64,000 nt of DNA, taken from positions 1-64,000 of the forward strand of contig JAJKFJ010021470.1 of assembly GCA_027382625.1 (NCBI GenBank), written 5' to 3'. The position numbers were made by a program, and so were the translations under genes. This document shows, one piece after another, positions 13,247 through 26,517 of this stretch; the first letter of the stretch is position 1; each line of letters begins with the position of its first letter. Source of the stretch: Tetmemena sp. SeJ-2015. Its lineage: Eukaryota > Ciliophora > Spirotrichea > Sporadotrichida > Oxytrichidae. Under the pieces are notes generated by a model. That model did not search any database and was not told the DNA's origin. It worked only from the letters and a program-made list of their open reading frames with translations.

Positions 13247-15683
13247 TCAACATTTCCACAGTCTCTTTTTCTCTGCTAGAGATCTAAGAGCTTTCTTATT
13301 TTTAAGTAGAACCTTATCTATCAGTGCCTATCTTCTTATATAGAATTGCTAATCATCCTTTTAGTACACCTTGATCTTAGCTGCCTCCTTTTTATACTTT
13401 TCAATTAGAAGAGCCTCAATTTCGTCACTAGGCTTAAAATTCTTCTGCTCTTATTTCTCTTTGACTTACTTTTTAAGAACCTCTCTGAGAATATTAGAAT
13501 TCTTAATCTTCTCTTTGAGCATTTCTTTTTCTCTAACCTGTCTTAAGTAGTGTTCATCCATTTATTGCTTCTTCTTCAAGATTTCTGCGATCTTAATTGC
13601 GATCAGGTTTGACTATCTTTCCATTTTTAGACAGGAATTCTCCTTTTTTAAGCTTATCCTCATCTATCTCTCCTCTTAAATCATCGTAGTTTGCAACTGC
13701 ATTGTTGCGCTTCATGTTATTTCGATGTCTGTCAGCTGCCTCATCACTCAACTCACTCTCTAAGTCACCATCGTCATCATTATATTTATCCTCCTCTTCT
13801 CCTCGAGTTGGAGTCTTGCGCTTCTTCTTTTTTAAACGAGCCTTAGCTTCTTCCTCTGAATCTGTGTCTTCGCCATAACCTCTCCTCTTTTTTCCAAAGT
13901 TAAGATCTCCATCTTCCTCACCCTCATAAACTACCTCCATTCGCATCTTGCGAAACTCAAAGTTATCAGCATTCAATAAATCTCTGCCCATACCTTTTAT
14001 CATCCTTCTCATCTTCTTGTCCTTGTCAAGCATTCATTGAAAATCAATGATGAATTAAATTGCTCTAAATATTTAGGATGATTAAGATCTTTGAACGCTT
14101 TTCTTAGGTCTGTCGCCAAAGAGAAGCTTCTTTATATTGAAAGTCATTATTCCCGTTTTAGTTTCTAAAATTGCCTTAAGAATTGAATCTGCCATGCCCA
14201 CCTCTTCCGTACTTGCTCAATTATATCATAATGATACTTATAGAATTGCTATTGCTATCATATATAATGAGGCTATCAGGGGAATTTTTAAGTTCTACTC
14301 TCATCCAGGGATCGTGAATAGTGTCCTTAAAGTTTTTATCACCATCTTCATCTTAACCTTCTTCATTTATCTTACTTAAGCCATTTCTTGAAATACTTTT
14401 AATATAAAATTATGAGAAATTTCTTTGCTTGAAATCTGAATGAGATCTTCCATGTATTTAGGATTAGTTAGGGGCATTTAATCTACTTTGGTTGGTATTT
14501 CCACCCAAGCCGGAGACATCATTTAAGCCTCCACTACCTTGCTAATCATTGAAGAAGCTATATTTCTTAAATTACAGATACGAATTAGGGAGTCTTGCTC
14601 ATTGAATTTATAAGTGCCTTAGTTTAAGCAGCCATAGGATCTAGGTTATTGTACTTATTTGGATTGTGAAAATCAGCTTTGAACAAACGTAAATTCCATA
14701 TCTCTAATAAAAGTCCTTACGATTCCTTGGTTATCTGTAGTGAAGTCTCCGAGAAATTTAGGTTTGAATACGTTTTAAATAAACTGACCTCTATTTCCAC
14801 TTTCTAAGAAATTCACTAAATTCTTGGAAGCAGTTCGGTATCCGTTTCTGGCGTATATTTCTTTGTCAGATGCATTATCACCCTTAGCATATTTTTTTGT
14901 ACAATTTATGCCTCACAGGTGCAGGTTCATCATCCTCTCCTAATGGATAAGCATCAAAATCATCTTTCATATCTCTTTCCATAACCATATACTAATGATA
15001 GTATCCTCTTTTACATTAATTTTCTTGATTTGTAGCTGCATAGATAGTTTTCTCTAAGTCCTGTGATTAAGTGGATGTTAGCACAGGTCTGACAGGATTA
15101 GGGCCTTTGCTATTTTTATAAGTTAACATTGAGATTTCATTAAATTACTTACTTTAAAGCAGAGTTCTTGAATTTTCCATCAGCAGGTTCTATTCTCTTG
15201 AGCTTTAATAGCATTAATTAAGATTAATTAAGAGGTTTAAATTCCCCCGCACTCTAAGTTCCTATTGGAGGAAGAGTGTTTCCTAAGGAACTTGCCTTTT
15301 TGAAGCTAAATAATTGTTTAAAAATGAAATTTAAATGTACATTTGTTATATTTTTTTATCCATTTTTGGTTGTACTTGCTCTAGTCCAATTGCATGAGGC
15401 ATATTTAAAAGAATCTCACTGGATCATTAAACTTGAATAAGCTAATTTAGCTTTTTCCAGATACGGTAAAGCCTTATTATAAAAATTGAACCTGGTATTA
15501 GCAACAGTCCTTACAAACAGAATATAAAAATTAAGCGATGCATCGACTATCGGCTTTATTAACATTACATTTTCGTCAAATAATCTCGCTTGCCTCACAT
15601 TTTCAGTATTATTAATAGACCATAATTAATGGATCAGGTCTTTTTAGAGGATGGTTCTCCATTGACTATTGCTACATAGTCAT
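13247..15683 (-). CDS. Highly charged protein with Asn/Gln-rich N-terminal half
   Basis: Starts MSMTMQQQSMENHPLKRPDP at 15683. Blocks in order: NVMLIKPIVDASLNFYILF and YNKALPYLEKAKLAYSS (15600-15416); LGEDDEPAPVR and ARNGYRTASKNLVNFLESGN with FKPKFLGDFTTDNQGIVRTF (15000-14700); NPNKYNNLDPMAAQTKALIN (14680-14580); an Asn/Gly-rich stretch; DPWMRVELKNSPDSLIIYDS (14340-14270); MLDKDKKMRRMIKGMGRDLL at 14033 with a long Glu/Asp and Lys/Arg-rich segment; and a C-terminal coiled coil (MDEHYLRQVREKEMLKEKI) ending LWKC with TGA at 13247-13249. Acidic-then-basic composition and long helices suggest a nuclear or nucleic-acid-associated protein, but I do not recognise the family. The frame shifts near 13600, close to a 7-nt direct repeat (TGCGATC at 13586 and 13598). 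Confidence 0.55.
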
Positions 15684-15885
15684 TGACATATTATACTAAA
15701 TTAATAGAATTATAGATTATGATATTCCCTGCAAATTAATTGGCAAACATTTATTCAAGATTTAAACTAAAAAAGCTTATGATTTGTACAATCTAACTTT
15801 ATTTAAAAATGTGGAAAAATTTTTAATTATAAAAGAGACTTAATTGCAAAAGTTAGAATTGTAACTAATGAATATAGTAATAAAG
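15684..15885. other. AT-rich stretch between two minus-strand genes
   Basis: About 200 bases. It should contain the promoter of the gene starting at 15683 and the 3' end of the next gene upstream. The neighbouring frame stays open into it because TGA is rare, so the exact 3' end of that neighbour is uncertain. No other feature seen. Confidence 0.35.
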
Positions 15886-18463
15886 CTATCGAAATTGAGA
15901 GTTTAATAAAATAAAATCTTGATATTTAAACCATCTGCTTATAATTTCAAATATTTTTAAATAAATTCTTCTCATATTTGTAGTTCCTCCTATTTCCATA
16001 GCATTTGTTCTGGAGGATGGAATCTTTTTTAGGAAGATTTTTCTGCTAGAACCACCACTTATCATGCTTAGCTCAGCTGTAGCATTTCCAACTGTTCCAC
16101 TTTTTAATCCCATACTACTTTTTCCTCCTCCATTTTCAAGTGTCCTTCGACCTGATTTTGAAGTTTGATCTTGATTTGAGCTATTTATCTCTAAGATATG
16201 AGTCTGCTTCTCATAAAATTTTTAATTTATCTTGAGCTAAATCTTGACTTAACTGGCTCTCAGATTACTTAGTGACTAAACATTAAAGTGACTCTATTGA
16301 TCCAATATTTCTTAATTAAGAGCAGTTATTATTTTTGCCTTTTTGTGGAATCCACCGCTGCCTCCACTCAAAGTGCTCATATTTAGTTAGTTATCCAAAC
16401 CTCTCCAATTATTGTTGCTGTGAAGAGATTGGTTCATCAAGGTGCTTCCTAATAATCGGCTGTTATTTTTAAATAAAAATTAGATTAATAAAAGGATATT
16501 AAATTACTAAATTTAGCCCTTATCTTCCATCTCCAGCTGTACTTTGCTAGTTTTATAGCACTGATTGCGTCATTCCGTAAGGTAGGGGAGGTTTTCCAGT
16601 TCCTTTATTTAAGAATAAAATTAGGTTTTTATTTGGTGAGATACCATTTGTATTTTGAACTATGACTGAAGAAGAGGCATTTAAGAGGTTAGACTGACCG
16701 ACATTCACAAACTGATTATGAAATTCGTTATTAATTCTATGTTCTTCCTCGTACTTTTGTCTTTTTTCTTCTTCCTCTTGCACTTCTTAAGCCCATTTAT
16801 TAGATAACTCTTTAAATAATTTATAAATGCCCTCTTCATAGCTTTAACTTCTGAAATGGCTTGGAGATCTAACTAGCGTTTTACAATTGCATTCTATGCG
16901 CTAAATACTGACACCTTAGAAACCTTATGCTATGATACATCTATTATAAAAAGGCAAATTAATTTCAAAAATCAAACTGAATTTCTTTTTCAAGTTTACC
17001 ATTCTTAGCCAGATGGTTACGAAGCCCTTTTTATAATCTATTCTTTATCTAGTTTTCTGGCTTGATAATTTTTTATGCTTCTTCCTCACCGTTTTCTCCC
17101 AATAGCTTTTTCCTCATCTCTTCCATTTCTTGTAGGTCTAGTGAAATTTATATTCATATAATTTTTTAAGTCTGATTTATTACCTTTACGAGCAACCATA
17201 GGCTCGTTAACATAAAAGGCCTCTCCATAGTTAGTGGGTGCCATCTACTGATTAGCAGATAAAAGCATCGCATAGGCTTTATCTCATCAATTTTATGATT
17301 TAAAATTCTATAAATCTACTCTTTCAATGTTGTTTCTGATCTACTCTGGTTTGAGCTCATTTGCGAGTCTTTTCTTCACAATATCCTCTTAAAATTTAGG
17401 TCCATACTTCAGAAACTAATCCTTGTCAACATTCATACGGTTGAATATACCGATCTTATCTCTCTCTTCTCCCTTCCTAATCCTGAACCCTTCATCCATT
17501 TTGAACTTTCGAAGCGCAGCAGAAGTGTTCATAGATCTTTTGCTTATAAATATTTACTGCTTGTAAATATAAATTAAGCTTCCAGGGTCTTTGCTCCCAC
17601 TGTTATTTGACCTGTTTGATTTAGTGTTTGCATTTGCGCTTGCGCCTTTTTTCGTCTTATTTGTAGAGCCATCGCTTAGAGAAGAGTCTCTGTCACTCTT
17701 AAAAATATGATATCTAATCTTTGGTTGTTTACTTCCCCCCTTACCAGACAATTTAAATTCTGTCTCTCCCTTTAGTCTATTGTTGTTTATATTGTTGTTA
17801 TTGATTTTGCCTTGACTCATGCTCAAATTAATTGAGTTCTTGTCTCTGAAGTAGTAGGATTCACTTGGCCCCTTCCTTCTGTTACTATTGATATTCTTGA
17901 TATTCAGGCTTTAACTGTTGAGATTATCGCCTTAGCTTAAACTCTGGCCAGTTCTATTGTTCAATCCCTGAGAGGAGGACTCTTCTTATTCAGTTAGCTT
18001 CGAAAGCAGGTGCTTGTGATTAAGAGCTGACTTTAATCCAGAGACTGAAGTAGGCTTCTGTTTGTAGATAAGTCCAGACTTGCCAGGAGAGCTCTACTTA
18101 GAGGGAACTAAACTTGATGCCAGATTAGACTCATCTTACACTCTCAGCTCAAAGTCATAGTTTAAACTGATAATGATAAAAATATCAAATTTTTTAGATG
18201 AGTTTGTGTTATTCGCTTTCTTGAAAGGACTGGGTCCATTTTCAGTTTACTCAGAATCATCGAATGAGTTCTAATTGTATTCACTACTCGCTCTTGAAAA
18301 GTCTATTTACACATTTATAAAATGCTAATTTATCTGGTTTATAGTTTGAGGTAACCTTTTCTTTGGCATTAGGGTCAAATCCTAAACTCAAAGGTGTTCT
18401 ATTTTAGCTAGTTTAATTTTTCTCAAAAGCCAAATTACTTTGCTTCGCTCTTCCAAATTCCAT
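15886..18463 (-). CDS. Ser/Asn-rich protein with a coiled-coil middle region
   Basis: Starts MEFGRAKQSNLAFEKNQTS at 18463. The N-terminal third is low complexity (KSGLIYKQKPTSVSGLKSAL; SMSQGKINNNNINNNRLKGE). A middle block reads MNTSAALRKFKMDEGFRIRK and continues to about 17330. Helical blocks follow: QEMEEMRKKLLGENGEEEAQ (17130-17070) and WAQEVQEEEEKRQKYEEEHR (16800-16740). The C-terminal part contains NMSTLSGGSGGFHKKAKI and RKIFLKKIPSSRTNAMEIGG. The 3' end is provisional: the last clear coding block ends at 15886, and an intron or IES must lead to the stop. No catalytic domain seen. Coiled coil plus disordered arms suggest a scaffold or cytoskeletal protein; this is inference. Confidence 0.5.
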
Positions 18464-18576
18464 TAAAATTTATAAGATCTCTTTAGATTTGATATTTCTT
18501 GCTTTCTTCATAGGTTGACGAATAAAACTAAATTTCTTTAAAATTTTATTACAAAAATTAATTAAGAATTTCTAAA

Positions 18577-20532
18577 ATGACACAACTGAATAAAGTATTT
18601 GCGGTGCCTACAAAATAAGACCCCACTCATGTGCAATTCAACCCCAACTTCTGTCTTTCTAGTAAAATTCAGTCACGCTACCTGACCCAGAATATCTTGT
18701 CATATGCTAATTTGAAGGAAGCGTCTTATCGCATAATGACTGCACTATGCTTTGACTCTTACTCTAATTTGAGAATAAATAAACCTCAGTTTCATCAAAT
18801 AAAATGTGTGAGTATTTATGAATGGATTCATATTTTATATCAAAGCGCAGGGTTAGAATTGGGAGATATAACTATAGAAGAGATTGAAGATAATTTAGGA
18901 AGAGATGACAGGCAAAATCATCTAGCAGCTGTTAATGCAATTATCGATTTTGATCATCTCCTAGTTTATTACCTTTATAAATAAATGGAAATATATCCTT
19001 GAGTGCTGATTGCAAAATTAAAGTTTGGTCCAAGCCTTAATTGCACAAAAAGATGGATTAAGAAAATGTCAAAGGAGTGAACTCTTTTTATGGAAAGGAT
19101 TTAGCTTAGAGATAACTTAATGAAATTGAGTGCAAATTTACTCACACTGACAAATACCCCTATCTTCATGGAGTAAAGGGAGGTAAATTAATTGTAAATG
19201 ATAAGGAAAGAAATCAATCTAAGGAAGTAGAAATTTTAGTTGTGATCAAATATGTTCAAACTATCGAAATAATAGAAGTCTTTAAGGACCCTTAATCTGA
19301 ATTCATCAACCACATTAAATGAATTGGCGTTAAATGGTAGTATTAAACATGGAGATTATGAGATAGTATAATTTTCCATTTCTAAGTAAAGCACAGAGTC
19401 TAATATCCTTCCAAATTGAAAATGAAGTTTAGTTTATTACTCTCTATGAAAACGGAGCTCTACCCATTTATAAGGTTGATATGCTGGCGCTATCAGCCCC
19501 TGTTGAATAATTCTTTAAAATTGAGTTCCGTTCGTCCAAATAAAAATTAATTACTTTGATTGTCCACAACTGACGTAAAGTTGATCAGAAAGATTTCAAA
19601 GTTTGAAGTATAGCTAGCAGTTACTTTAATAGATAATGAGTATTTGACTTCACTTACAATCCTCAACTATAATTTATACTAGAATAAGCAACTTATTTTT
19701 AATTGGGAGAGGCCAACTTCTAAGTACTATCAAATACTGGTGGACATTCCTTTAAACTCCTCTCCTTATCCAGTAGATAGAATTTAAATTCTAAACCATA
19801 GATAAATGCTCTCTATATCGAGGAGAGACATAGACTTTATAGAGTTCTCTTATGATTATAAAACTAATTAGATAGACTTTACAAACTATCAAGTGCATAC
19901 TACCTAGATAGGAGGTGGCCATTATGAATAAATACTTGGGTCGATTCTTCTAGATCTCCCTTAGTTCCTTTCAAAGAAAAAATAAAATTTAGAGGAAGAC
20001 ATATATTAAATGAGAGGAAAGATATTAACTTAAACGAGTATAAATAATTGACCTAGGAATAAAATAAGTCCAGCAATTAGATAGACTTAAATTAACAGAA
20101 TGACTTGCAAAATGATAAGAGGCTTGCTTTCATGAAGTACTCCATGGATTTTTCATAATCATAAGGTGCAAGTTTAAAAGACTAATTAGCGAAATATTCT
20201 TAAGGATACACGTCTTAAAACAAAAATTCTGATCATTCTGATTTAAAGCTTACTGAAAATTCTACTTAACTTTATCCTCAGCCAAATATTTTAGAAGAGC
20301 TCATAACAATTATTTACATCCCTATGCTGTTTTAAACGTGGGATTTGATAGAAGATTATCTTTGATAAAAGTAAATGATAAAAGTAAACTTCGCACCTGC
20401 AAAATTAAGGCATTTAAGTAAACTTCTCATTCTTATCAAGTTTCCGCAGTATTATAAATAAGTAAGGACTTGATAGCTTGTGCTAGTTAAGATGGCCGAA
20501 TAAGTATTCATGCAATTAGAGCCGAAATATGA
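18577..20532 (+). CDS. WD40-repeat protein
   Basis: Starts MTQLNKVFAVPTKQDPTHVQ. The first block (to about 19000) contains FCLSSKIQSRYLTQNILSYA and GLELGDITIEEIEDNLGRDD around a GT-AG intron (about 18808-18846). Later blocks include NEIECKFTHTDKYPYLHGV (19100-19180), FITLYENGALPIYKVDMLAL (19430-19490), LIFNWERPTSKYYQILVDIP (19690-19755) and FMKYSMDFSQSQGASLKDQL (20130-20190). A C-terminal WD40 blade is clear: SYQVSAVLQISKDLIACASQ followed by DGRISIHAI, ending TGA at 20530-20532. The earlier beta-rich blocks probably form the other blades. Family knowledge: WD40 propellers are protein-interaction platforms. The specific role is not identifiable. Converges with the minus-strand gene beginning at 20664. 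Confidence 0.6.
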
Positions 20533-20663
20533 TAATTGCTTTTGAAGACTATGAATAAAACTTTCTTGAAATTTTCAAACTTCAATTCTAATATTCATTG
20601 AATTTGTATTAGAAAATTGAGGCAATAAAGGTGATAATTTTACACAACTACACTAATAGTTTA

Positions 20664-21754
20664 TCATTTAGGCTTTCTAGTTTAGATCTCTCTAATTTTT
20701 TAAAGTTCAGCAACTCTCTCGATAATTTCATTTTTAAGTCTCTACTCGATATCCTTTCTTCCTCCAACTTCTATTACTTTATCTAGATACTCTTGCCTAT
20801 CTTCTATTTCTTCCACAACAGAGTCAAATAACTCTTCTAATTCCTCATCTTACTCATTTCTAATCTGATCATGAGTCTTTGGCCTCAAACCAAGTATATC
20901 ACTGGGTGACTTTCCATATTTTTCTTGATAATGTTGCAATGCTTTCTGAGCGATTCCCATGTTCCATTTCTTCTTACGAGCCTTTCCAGGTGGATTATTA
21001 ATGTCAGGAAGTAGTCCATCAGCTTTCTTCTAAGCTATTATTCTATCAATCTCTTCCTTATCTTTGAATTAGAAGCGCTCTTATAGATCGTTAATCATCA
21101 GTTTACGATTGACACCTCTCTTGCCTTGATAGACTAGTGGTTTATTGAGTTCCCTCTAGATTTCACTCTGAATTTCATCTCCAGCCTTTCTTTTTGGCAC
21201 AAAATCGATGGGGTGATACTTCTTTCTAGGCCTTGCATACATACTCTTCACCTCAGGATATTCAATTTGAGTTTTCTAAGGTGGTTATTTTTTCTCTTCA
21301 GTAGACTTATCGCTGGGCAAAGGCCTCGCTTTGGTTTTAACTGGAGGGTAGTAAATTTTAGGTTTCTCTTTGGCAGAATACATAGAGTAGAGCATCTTTC
21401 CAACATCAGACTCTCTGCCAAACTGTTTCCACAGTTTCTCATTATTGTTAGTTGATGTTGTCTTGCCTGTTATAGCTCCAGAGGATTGCTAGCCCTTGCC
21501 TGCTGCAGCAGAGTTATAGTCAGAGTTCTTTTGCTGCTCCTCATTTTGATATTAGCTGCTGCGATTATATCCATCTTCATCATCGCCACCATATTAACCG
21601 TCATCTTCCTATCCATATTCTTCTTAATCTTGATTTTAGTAGCCGTAATCTTCTTGATCTTGGCCATCCTCCTGATCATCTTTATTTAAGTATCTCTATA
21701 ATATAAGTATAGTTTTACATGCATATCTTGATACTGCTGTTATGAACTTTCCAT
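20664..21754 (-). CDS. UPF0193 (EVG1-like) protein
   Basis: Starts MESSQQQYQDMH at 21754, then a short GT-AG intron (about 23 nt). An acidic Asp/Gln/Gly-rich N-terminal arm follows (YGQEDDGQYGGDDEDGYN). The conserved part begins EKLWKQFGRESDVGKMLYSM and continues with KPKIYYPPVKTKARPLP, KKKWNMGIAQKALQHYQEKY and the C-terminal helix LEELFDSVVEEIEDRQEYLD, then EYRLKNEIIERVAELQKIRE, ending TGA at 20664-20666. The helix beginning with repeated acidic residues, EIxDRxxFL-like, and the Tyr-Pro-Pro element resemble the UPF0193/EVG1 family of ciliated eukaryotes. This is from memory of the family pattern, not a search. Almost the whole body is in one uninterrupted frame, unlike most neighbours. Confidence 0.55.
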
Positions 21755-21880
21755 TGAATTAACTGAGAACAATTATAACTCAAAATCAAATTTATAATGA
21801 GTTATCATCATACCTCTTGAAGAGTGATTTTTAGAATATTGTAATAGTTAAAATAGCAAATCAATTGATTTAAGTTGTTT

Positions 21881-24405
21881 ATGGCTTAACAACAACAAAA
21901 CCTAAGAAATTTAGAACAACTGACTACAATTCCAACTTAGAATCTTCTAATATGCACTCATCTGTTTCAAAAATAAACTCAAAGATTACTCCAGCCCAAG
22001 AGTATGACGATTCATATAATCCAAGCTAGAAGCTAAAAGCCTAATCTAATAGTACCTCAAACTTACTCATGAAGCAGATGTAGAAGCATTAAGCAAGTTA
22101 ACAGAAGTTAAAACCAGTCGTTGCTCTCAAAAATAGATTACCTCCTTCGGGCAGCAGCTCTTCGATTCGGCGTGCAGATACTCACTTCTTTAAATTTAGC
22201 ATTATATAAAAATGTAATGAGTTCACAAGGAGGAGGAAGAAGAAGGAATCAGAGAATCCCCCTCAAAATCTATATTCAGAATAGAAAATGTATCCGCTTC
22301 AAATTAGAAGCCATCTGGACTTAAGAGAAACAGTTAAAGCTTAAATTCATTAGGAATTCAAAGAAAGAATGAAAGTTAACCAGGAACCTTCAAAAATCTG
22401 AAACAGCAGAGCAATATAAATGAGAGAGACAATAATCAAAGATCTCAACTTCCACCAATCCCAAACTAAAAAGTTTCTTAGGCAGAAATTCCTATCTCTC
22501 TAAAGAGATAGATAAGTAATATAGTTTTAAATGCTAACATATAGATCAACATTCAGTCATCAGACTCTTAGAGAAGCGATAGACTACAAAACGATTCCAA
22601 CTTAAAGTTGAATAAAAGAGATATAAACCCTTATACTTCCAAGGATAAGAATATCTCTGACTAAGGAAATCAGAATTACCAGTATTCAACATAAAATAAA
22701 AATCATGCCGAGGGTTCTTCAAATTATCTTTGTTTCTATCAATTACTTAAAGATTTTCATTAAATCTAAACAAGCTTAGAAGTAAACAGTAAAGTTAGAG
22801 TACTCTCAAGGGTTTGAGTCTCAAGCAATCATCTTCAAATCTCATTACTCAGTCTCAAACTGACTAGCAGAGTAATAATGATGTAAATTTCAAGATAAAG
22901 AGTATACAAAATAACTTGAACAACTTGCTGCTCGAAGATGAAGATGAGACTATAAATTTTTTTATTTAAGCTATGAGAATGGTTTGCTGGGATAAATGGA
23001 CGAATCTGAACTTGATGAATTGGATAATAAGCATCGTTTTAACTCTAAGAGTCACAAGCTTATACAAGACAGGCTTTAGCTCGTGAAGGAAAACATTTAG
23101 CCTGATAGATAGACTACTGATGAAATTATATTTTAGCAGATGTCAATCCATTTTGTTATCTTATTTTGAAAAGAGGGAAGGAAGCACTCTTAACTTACTT
23201 AAATAGCAGTAAAGCAAATTATCGCACCCATCTCAAATGGGAAGATTCTAAACTATTGACTTACCCGAGGAAAGCATCAACATCAAAATCACTATTTTTT
23301 AATTATAGCAACGACTTTTTAGGATCAAAGGATTAAAAGTTGACGAAGTAGGAGATAAAGCAATAACGAGAGAAGTAAAAGAGAAAGCAAAGAATCCATT
23401 TCATCACTTCAAAGATAAAGGAAATGCAAAAGAAGCGCACTTTCATGACTGCACCTGATATGATGGTAGAGGAGTCAGAAGGAGAGGATGAACCGCCCCA
23501 GTAGCACGTGGATGTATTTCAGTAACCTAAACCTGACATATTTGAGGAATATGCTGAGATGCTCCGAGAAGTTGATTAGGCTCACAAAGTAGTGACTTAA
23601 GGCACAGATGACTTAGCAGAGATTAGAAAGATGATCTAGAAGACTAAATACAACATTATTGTAGATATAAAATTGTAGTCCCAGAGAATAACCTGATTTT
23701 ATCCTATTATAACTCTCACATAAATACAGTTGATATTCTAAAGAATCAGCTCACAACAATCAACGAGAAATCTAAGGACGTGCTTTTATCAACTAATCTG
23801 AAACAAGATCTTCTTGGAAAGAAATAGCTCCGAAATGTACAATCTCAGAAGTAGTTGTATCTTTTAATTTTTAGCTGACTACAATAGGTAATTCATCAAA
23901 GGGCTAGCTTACAAACATAAAGACTGATTTGCCAAAGAAGAAAACTTCCAAAGCAGCTTATGATGATGAAGCACACTCTAGAGAGATGAATTAAATGATT
24001 TTCTCTGCCGCCTCGGATTTTGACGATATTAAAGAAGCTAAATTACAGTAGAGGCCAAACTATCAGCAAGAAACTAAGATTGAAATAATGAACACTCTTC
24101 TCCATATCAATGGAACTATGAAGGAATTTGCTCAAGATATAGAAGATAGAATGGGAAGGGCTTTCAAGAGTAAAGCGGGCAAAAAATATGGACTTTCCGA
24201 TGCTGAAATTGAAATTAGAAAAATAAAGGCAGACAGAGAGTAGATTAAATGAAATCTTATAGTTATCTATTTAAAAGAGGGAGGCAGCTTAGGGTTTAAA
24301 AGTGTAAAACAAAGTGCTGCAGAAATAGATAAGTAGGTGAAGCAATATATGAGCAATTAAACTGGTGTAGCAAATGCTAAATTTCTTAAGAAGCACATCT
24401 TATGA
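21881..24405 (+). CDS. Ser/Asn-rich coiled-coil protein
   Basis: Starts MAQQQQNLRNLEQL, switching quickly to a second frame (SSVSKINSKITPAQEYDDSY), so an intron or IES lies near 21915-21945. The N-terminal half is disordered (KVSQAEIPISLKRQISNIVL; NIQSSDSQRSDRLQNDSNLK). The C-terminal half is helical: PDIFEEYAEMLREVDQAHKV, DDLAEIRKMIQKTKYNIIVD, HINTVDILKNQLTTINEKSK, and EIMNTLLHINGTMKEFAQDI followed by SDAEIEIRKIKADREQIK. It ends FLKKHIL with TGA at 24403-24405. The helical bundle resembles a membrane-trafficking or axonemal coiled coil, but no diagnostic motif is present. Six or more junctions are needed to keep it open. Confidence 0.55.
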
Positions 24406-24508
24406 AATTTCAACAGCTTAGAAGAATTATTTGACTAACTACAATATTAGAATCACATAATTTACCCATACGAATAGTATTTCCACAATTAAAGACAAAA
24501 GCTATATT

Positions 24509-25591
24509 TCATTTGAATTATAATTGTCTCGAATCTATAGCATTCTAGCCATTCGCAGAAAAGCCTTATTCTCTAGGGCTACTTTCATCATTATTTCTGT
24601 CTAATCTCTTCACCAAAACATAAGGTGGAGTCTTAAGTTTATCATGAGTATCTCCCTCATAAAACATTTACTCTTGCTGGAGCAATGAGACTATCATTTC
24701 TCCAACGTCTTAATTCATGTCCTTAACTAGAACTTGCTTTGCTTTATTTTCTTCAATTTTAGATTAGAGAAAACTAACTGACTCTTCTATGATACTTTAG
24801 TATAGTTTCAACTCATCCTTCTTTCTTTAAATCTTCTCTTTTTGTGTGTAGACCTTTTGAGGGAAGAAGTACATGAATTTATTCTATATGATAGATCAAC
24901 TTAGAAACCTTATGTAGAATTTTGGATTCTTTAGAAAAAGTAACTTACCATGTCTTGATATCGTTAATGCTCTTGTTTCACTCTTTGATATTAGGAAATT
25001 GATTGCATCTCTTTTTTTGTCAAGTTAGCTAACTTTTCCCTCTATCATTAACTCTTCTTCTTGTTTTTAGGCTTGTCTAATTGAAGAAATATCGCTTTCA
25101 AATTTCTCTAGTTATTTTTCAGTTTATAAAGTCTCCTGATCACACTATTTTTCAAGAAGACGCTTTTCCTTTTACTTCTCTGCGATTTAAGCTTTGAGTA
25201 AATTTATCTACGAAGTAAGGGAATTCAACTCTTATTCTTAGGCATCTATTTAATTGTCCTTTGAAAAAATCAGCTTCTCTAACTTTTCACTACAACAAAA
25301 TTTAACATAGAACTAAAAAAGAAAGTCAAAATATATATGCTATTCATAATTGCAAACTTACTTCTCTTGATCTTAAATGAGTTCAATAAAGCGTTTACTC
25401 TCTTGGATTGCTTTGGTAGCTTCCTCCATCCATTTAGTCATAGGAGTTACTTTTTCATTTAGATCATCAGGATTACAGGCTTGCACTTCTGCTCTTCGTT
25501 CAATACCTTCTTCGTAGTCTTTCAAGTTATTGAAGAAAAACTTTAGACGCTTCAAACTCAGTATGAAGTTTCTTTTGGATTATTCAGACAT
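24509..25591 (-). CDS. Coiled-coil protein
   Basis: Starts MSEQSKRNFILSLKRLKFFF at 25591. The first exon (to about 25370) ends in MTKWMEEATKAIQESKRFIE. A 3'-proximal AG and AT-rich stretch (about 25290-25365) is the likely intron. The second block is a long heptad-like coil (SLTSQINLLKAQIAEKQKEK; ETLQTEKQLEKFESDISSIR; LMIEGKVSQLDKKRDAINFL). The third has QKVYTQKEKIQRKKDELKLY and SIIEESVSFLQSKIEENKAK, and the protein ends NAIDSRQLQFK with TGA at 24509-24511. About 330 residues. Family not recognised. Structure suggests a kinetochore, nuclear-pore or ciliary coil, with no basis to choose between them. Confidence 0.6.
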
Positions 25592-26100
25592 TAGGATTTT
25601 AAATTATTTTTTGAATTTTACTATTTTCATATCTTTAATTATAGCAGTTTTGGTTTTAATGATCTAAATTTGATCAGATAATAATTTAAAAATAAATAAT
25701 TGGTCAGAAAATCCCTGATTGAATGAATGAACGAAAGAAATAATATCATTGCCAGCCTCCTTATTTAAGAGGGAAAAGTCTTTATAATATAGGTGCTATA
25801 ATAGATAAGAGAATAGTTTTAGAAAAAAAATAAGAGAAGGTTTGTTTTGAATGTTTCTTAAGAAATTAATTATTTATGGCCAGCAAAAATGCACTTGCAC
25901 AAAATCAGCAGCTTCATTTCTGCTCCTCTGTTAGTCAAATATCTTTCATGCTTTCTTTGGAGAAATTAAAGCTCTGACCCCATGCTTATAGTAGTGCTGT
26001 TGCCATTTATATTAGGTGCGCTCTTAGTCCGTGTCCCGGTGCTTTGCTTCGCATTTAACTTTCATTGTGAGCTTCTTTAAAGCTCATCATGCCATCATGT
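25592..26100. other. Intergenic stretch downstream of histone H3
   Basis: About 500 bases between the coiled-coil gene start and the H3 stop. A 33-codon frame (MASKNALAQNQQLHF) opens at about 25877 on the plus strand, but nothing supports it as a gene. Composition is less AT-rich from 25870 onward, as if untranslated or coding-derived. No hairpin typical of metazoan replication-dependent histone mRNAs was recognised. Confidence 0.35.

Positions 26101-26517
<417 letters not shown>

Noticed and set aside
13586..13604. 7-nt direct repeat TGCGATC as an IES pointer pair
   Set aside because: Removing the 12-nt unit keeps the same phase and does not repair the frame change there.
21486..21689. Hydrophobic plus-strand ORF (MLALACCSRVIVRVL)
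   Set aside because: It is antisense to the acidic Gln/Asp-rich N-terminus of the UPF0193-like gene; Leu/Ile richness is the reverse complement of Asp/Gln codons.
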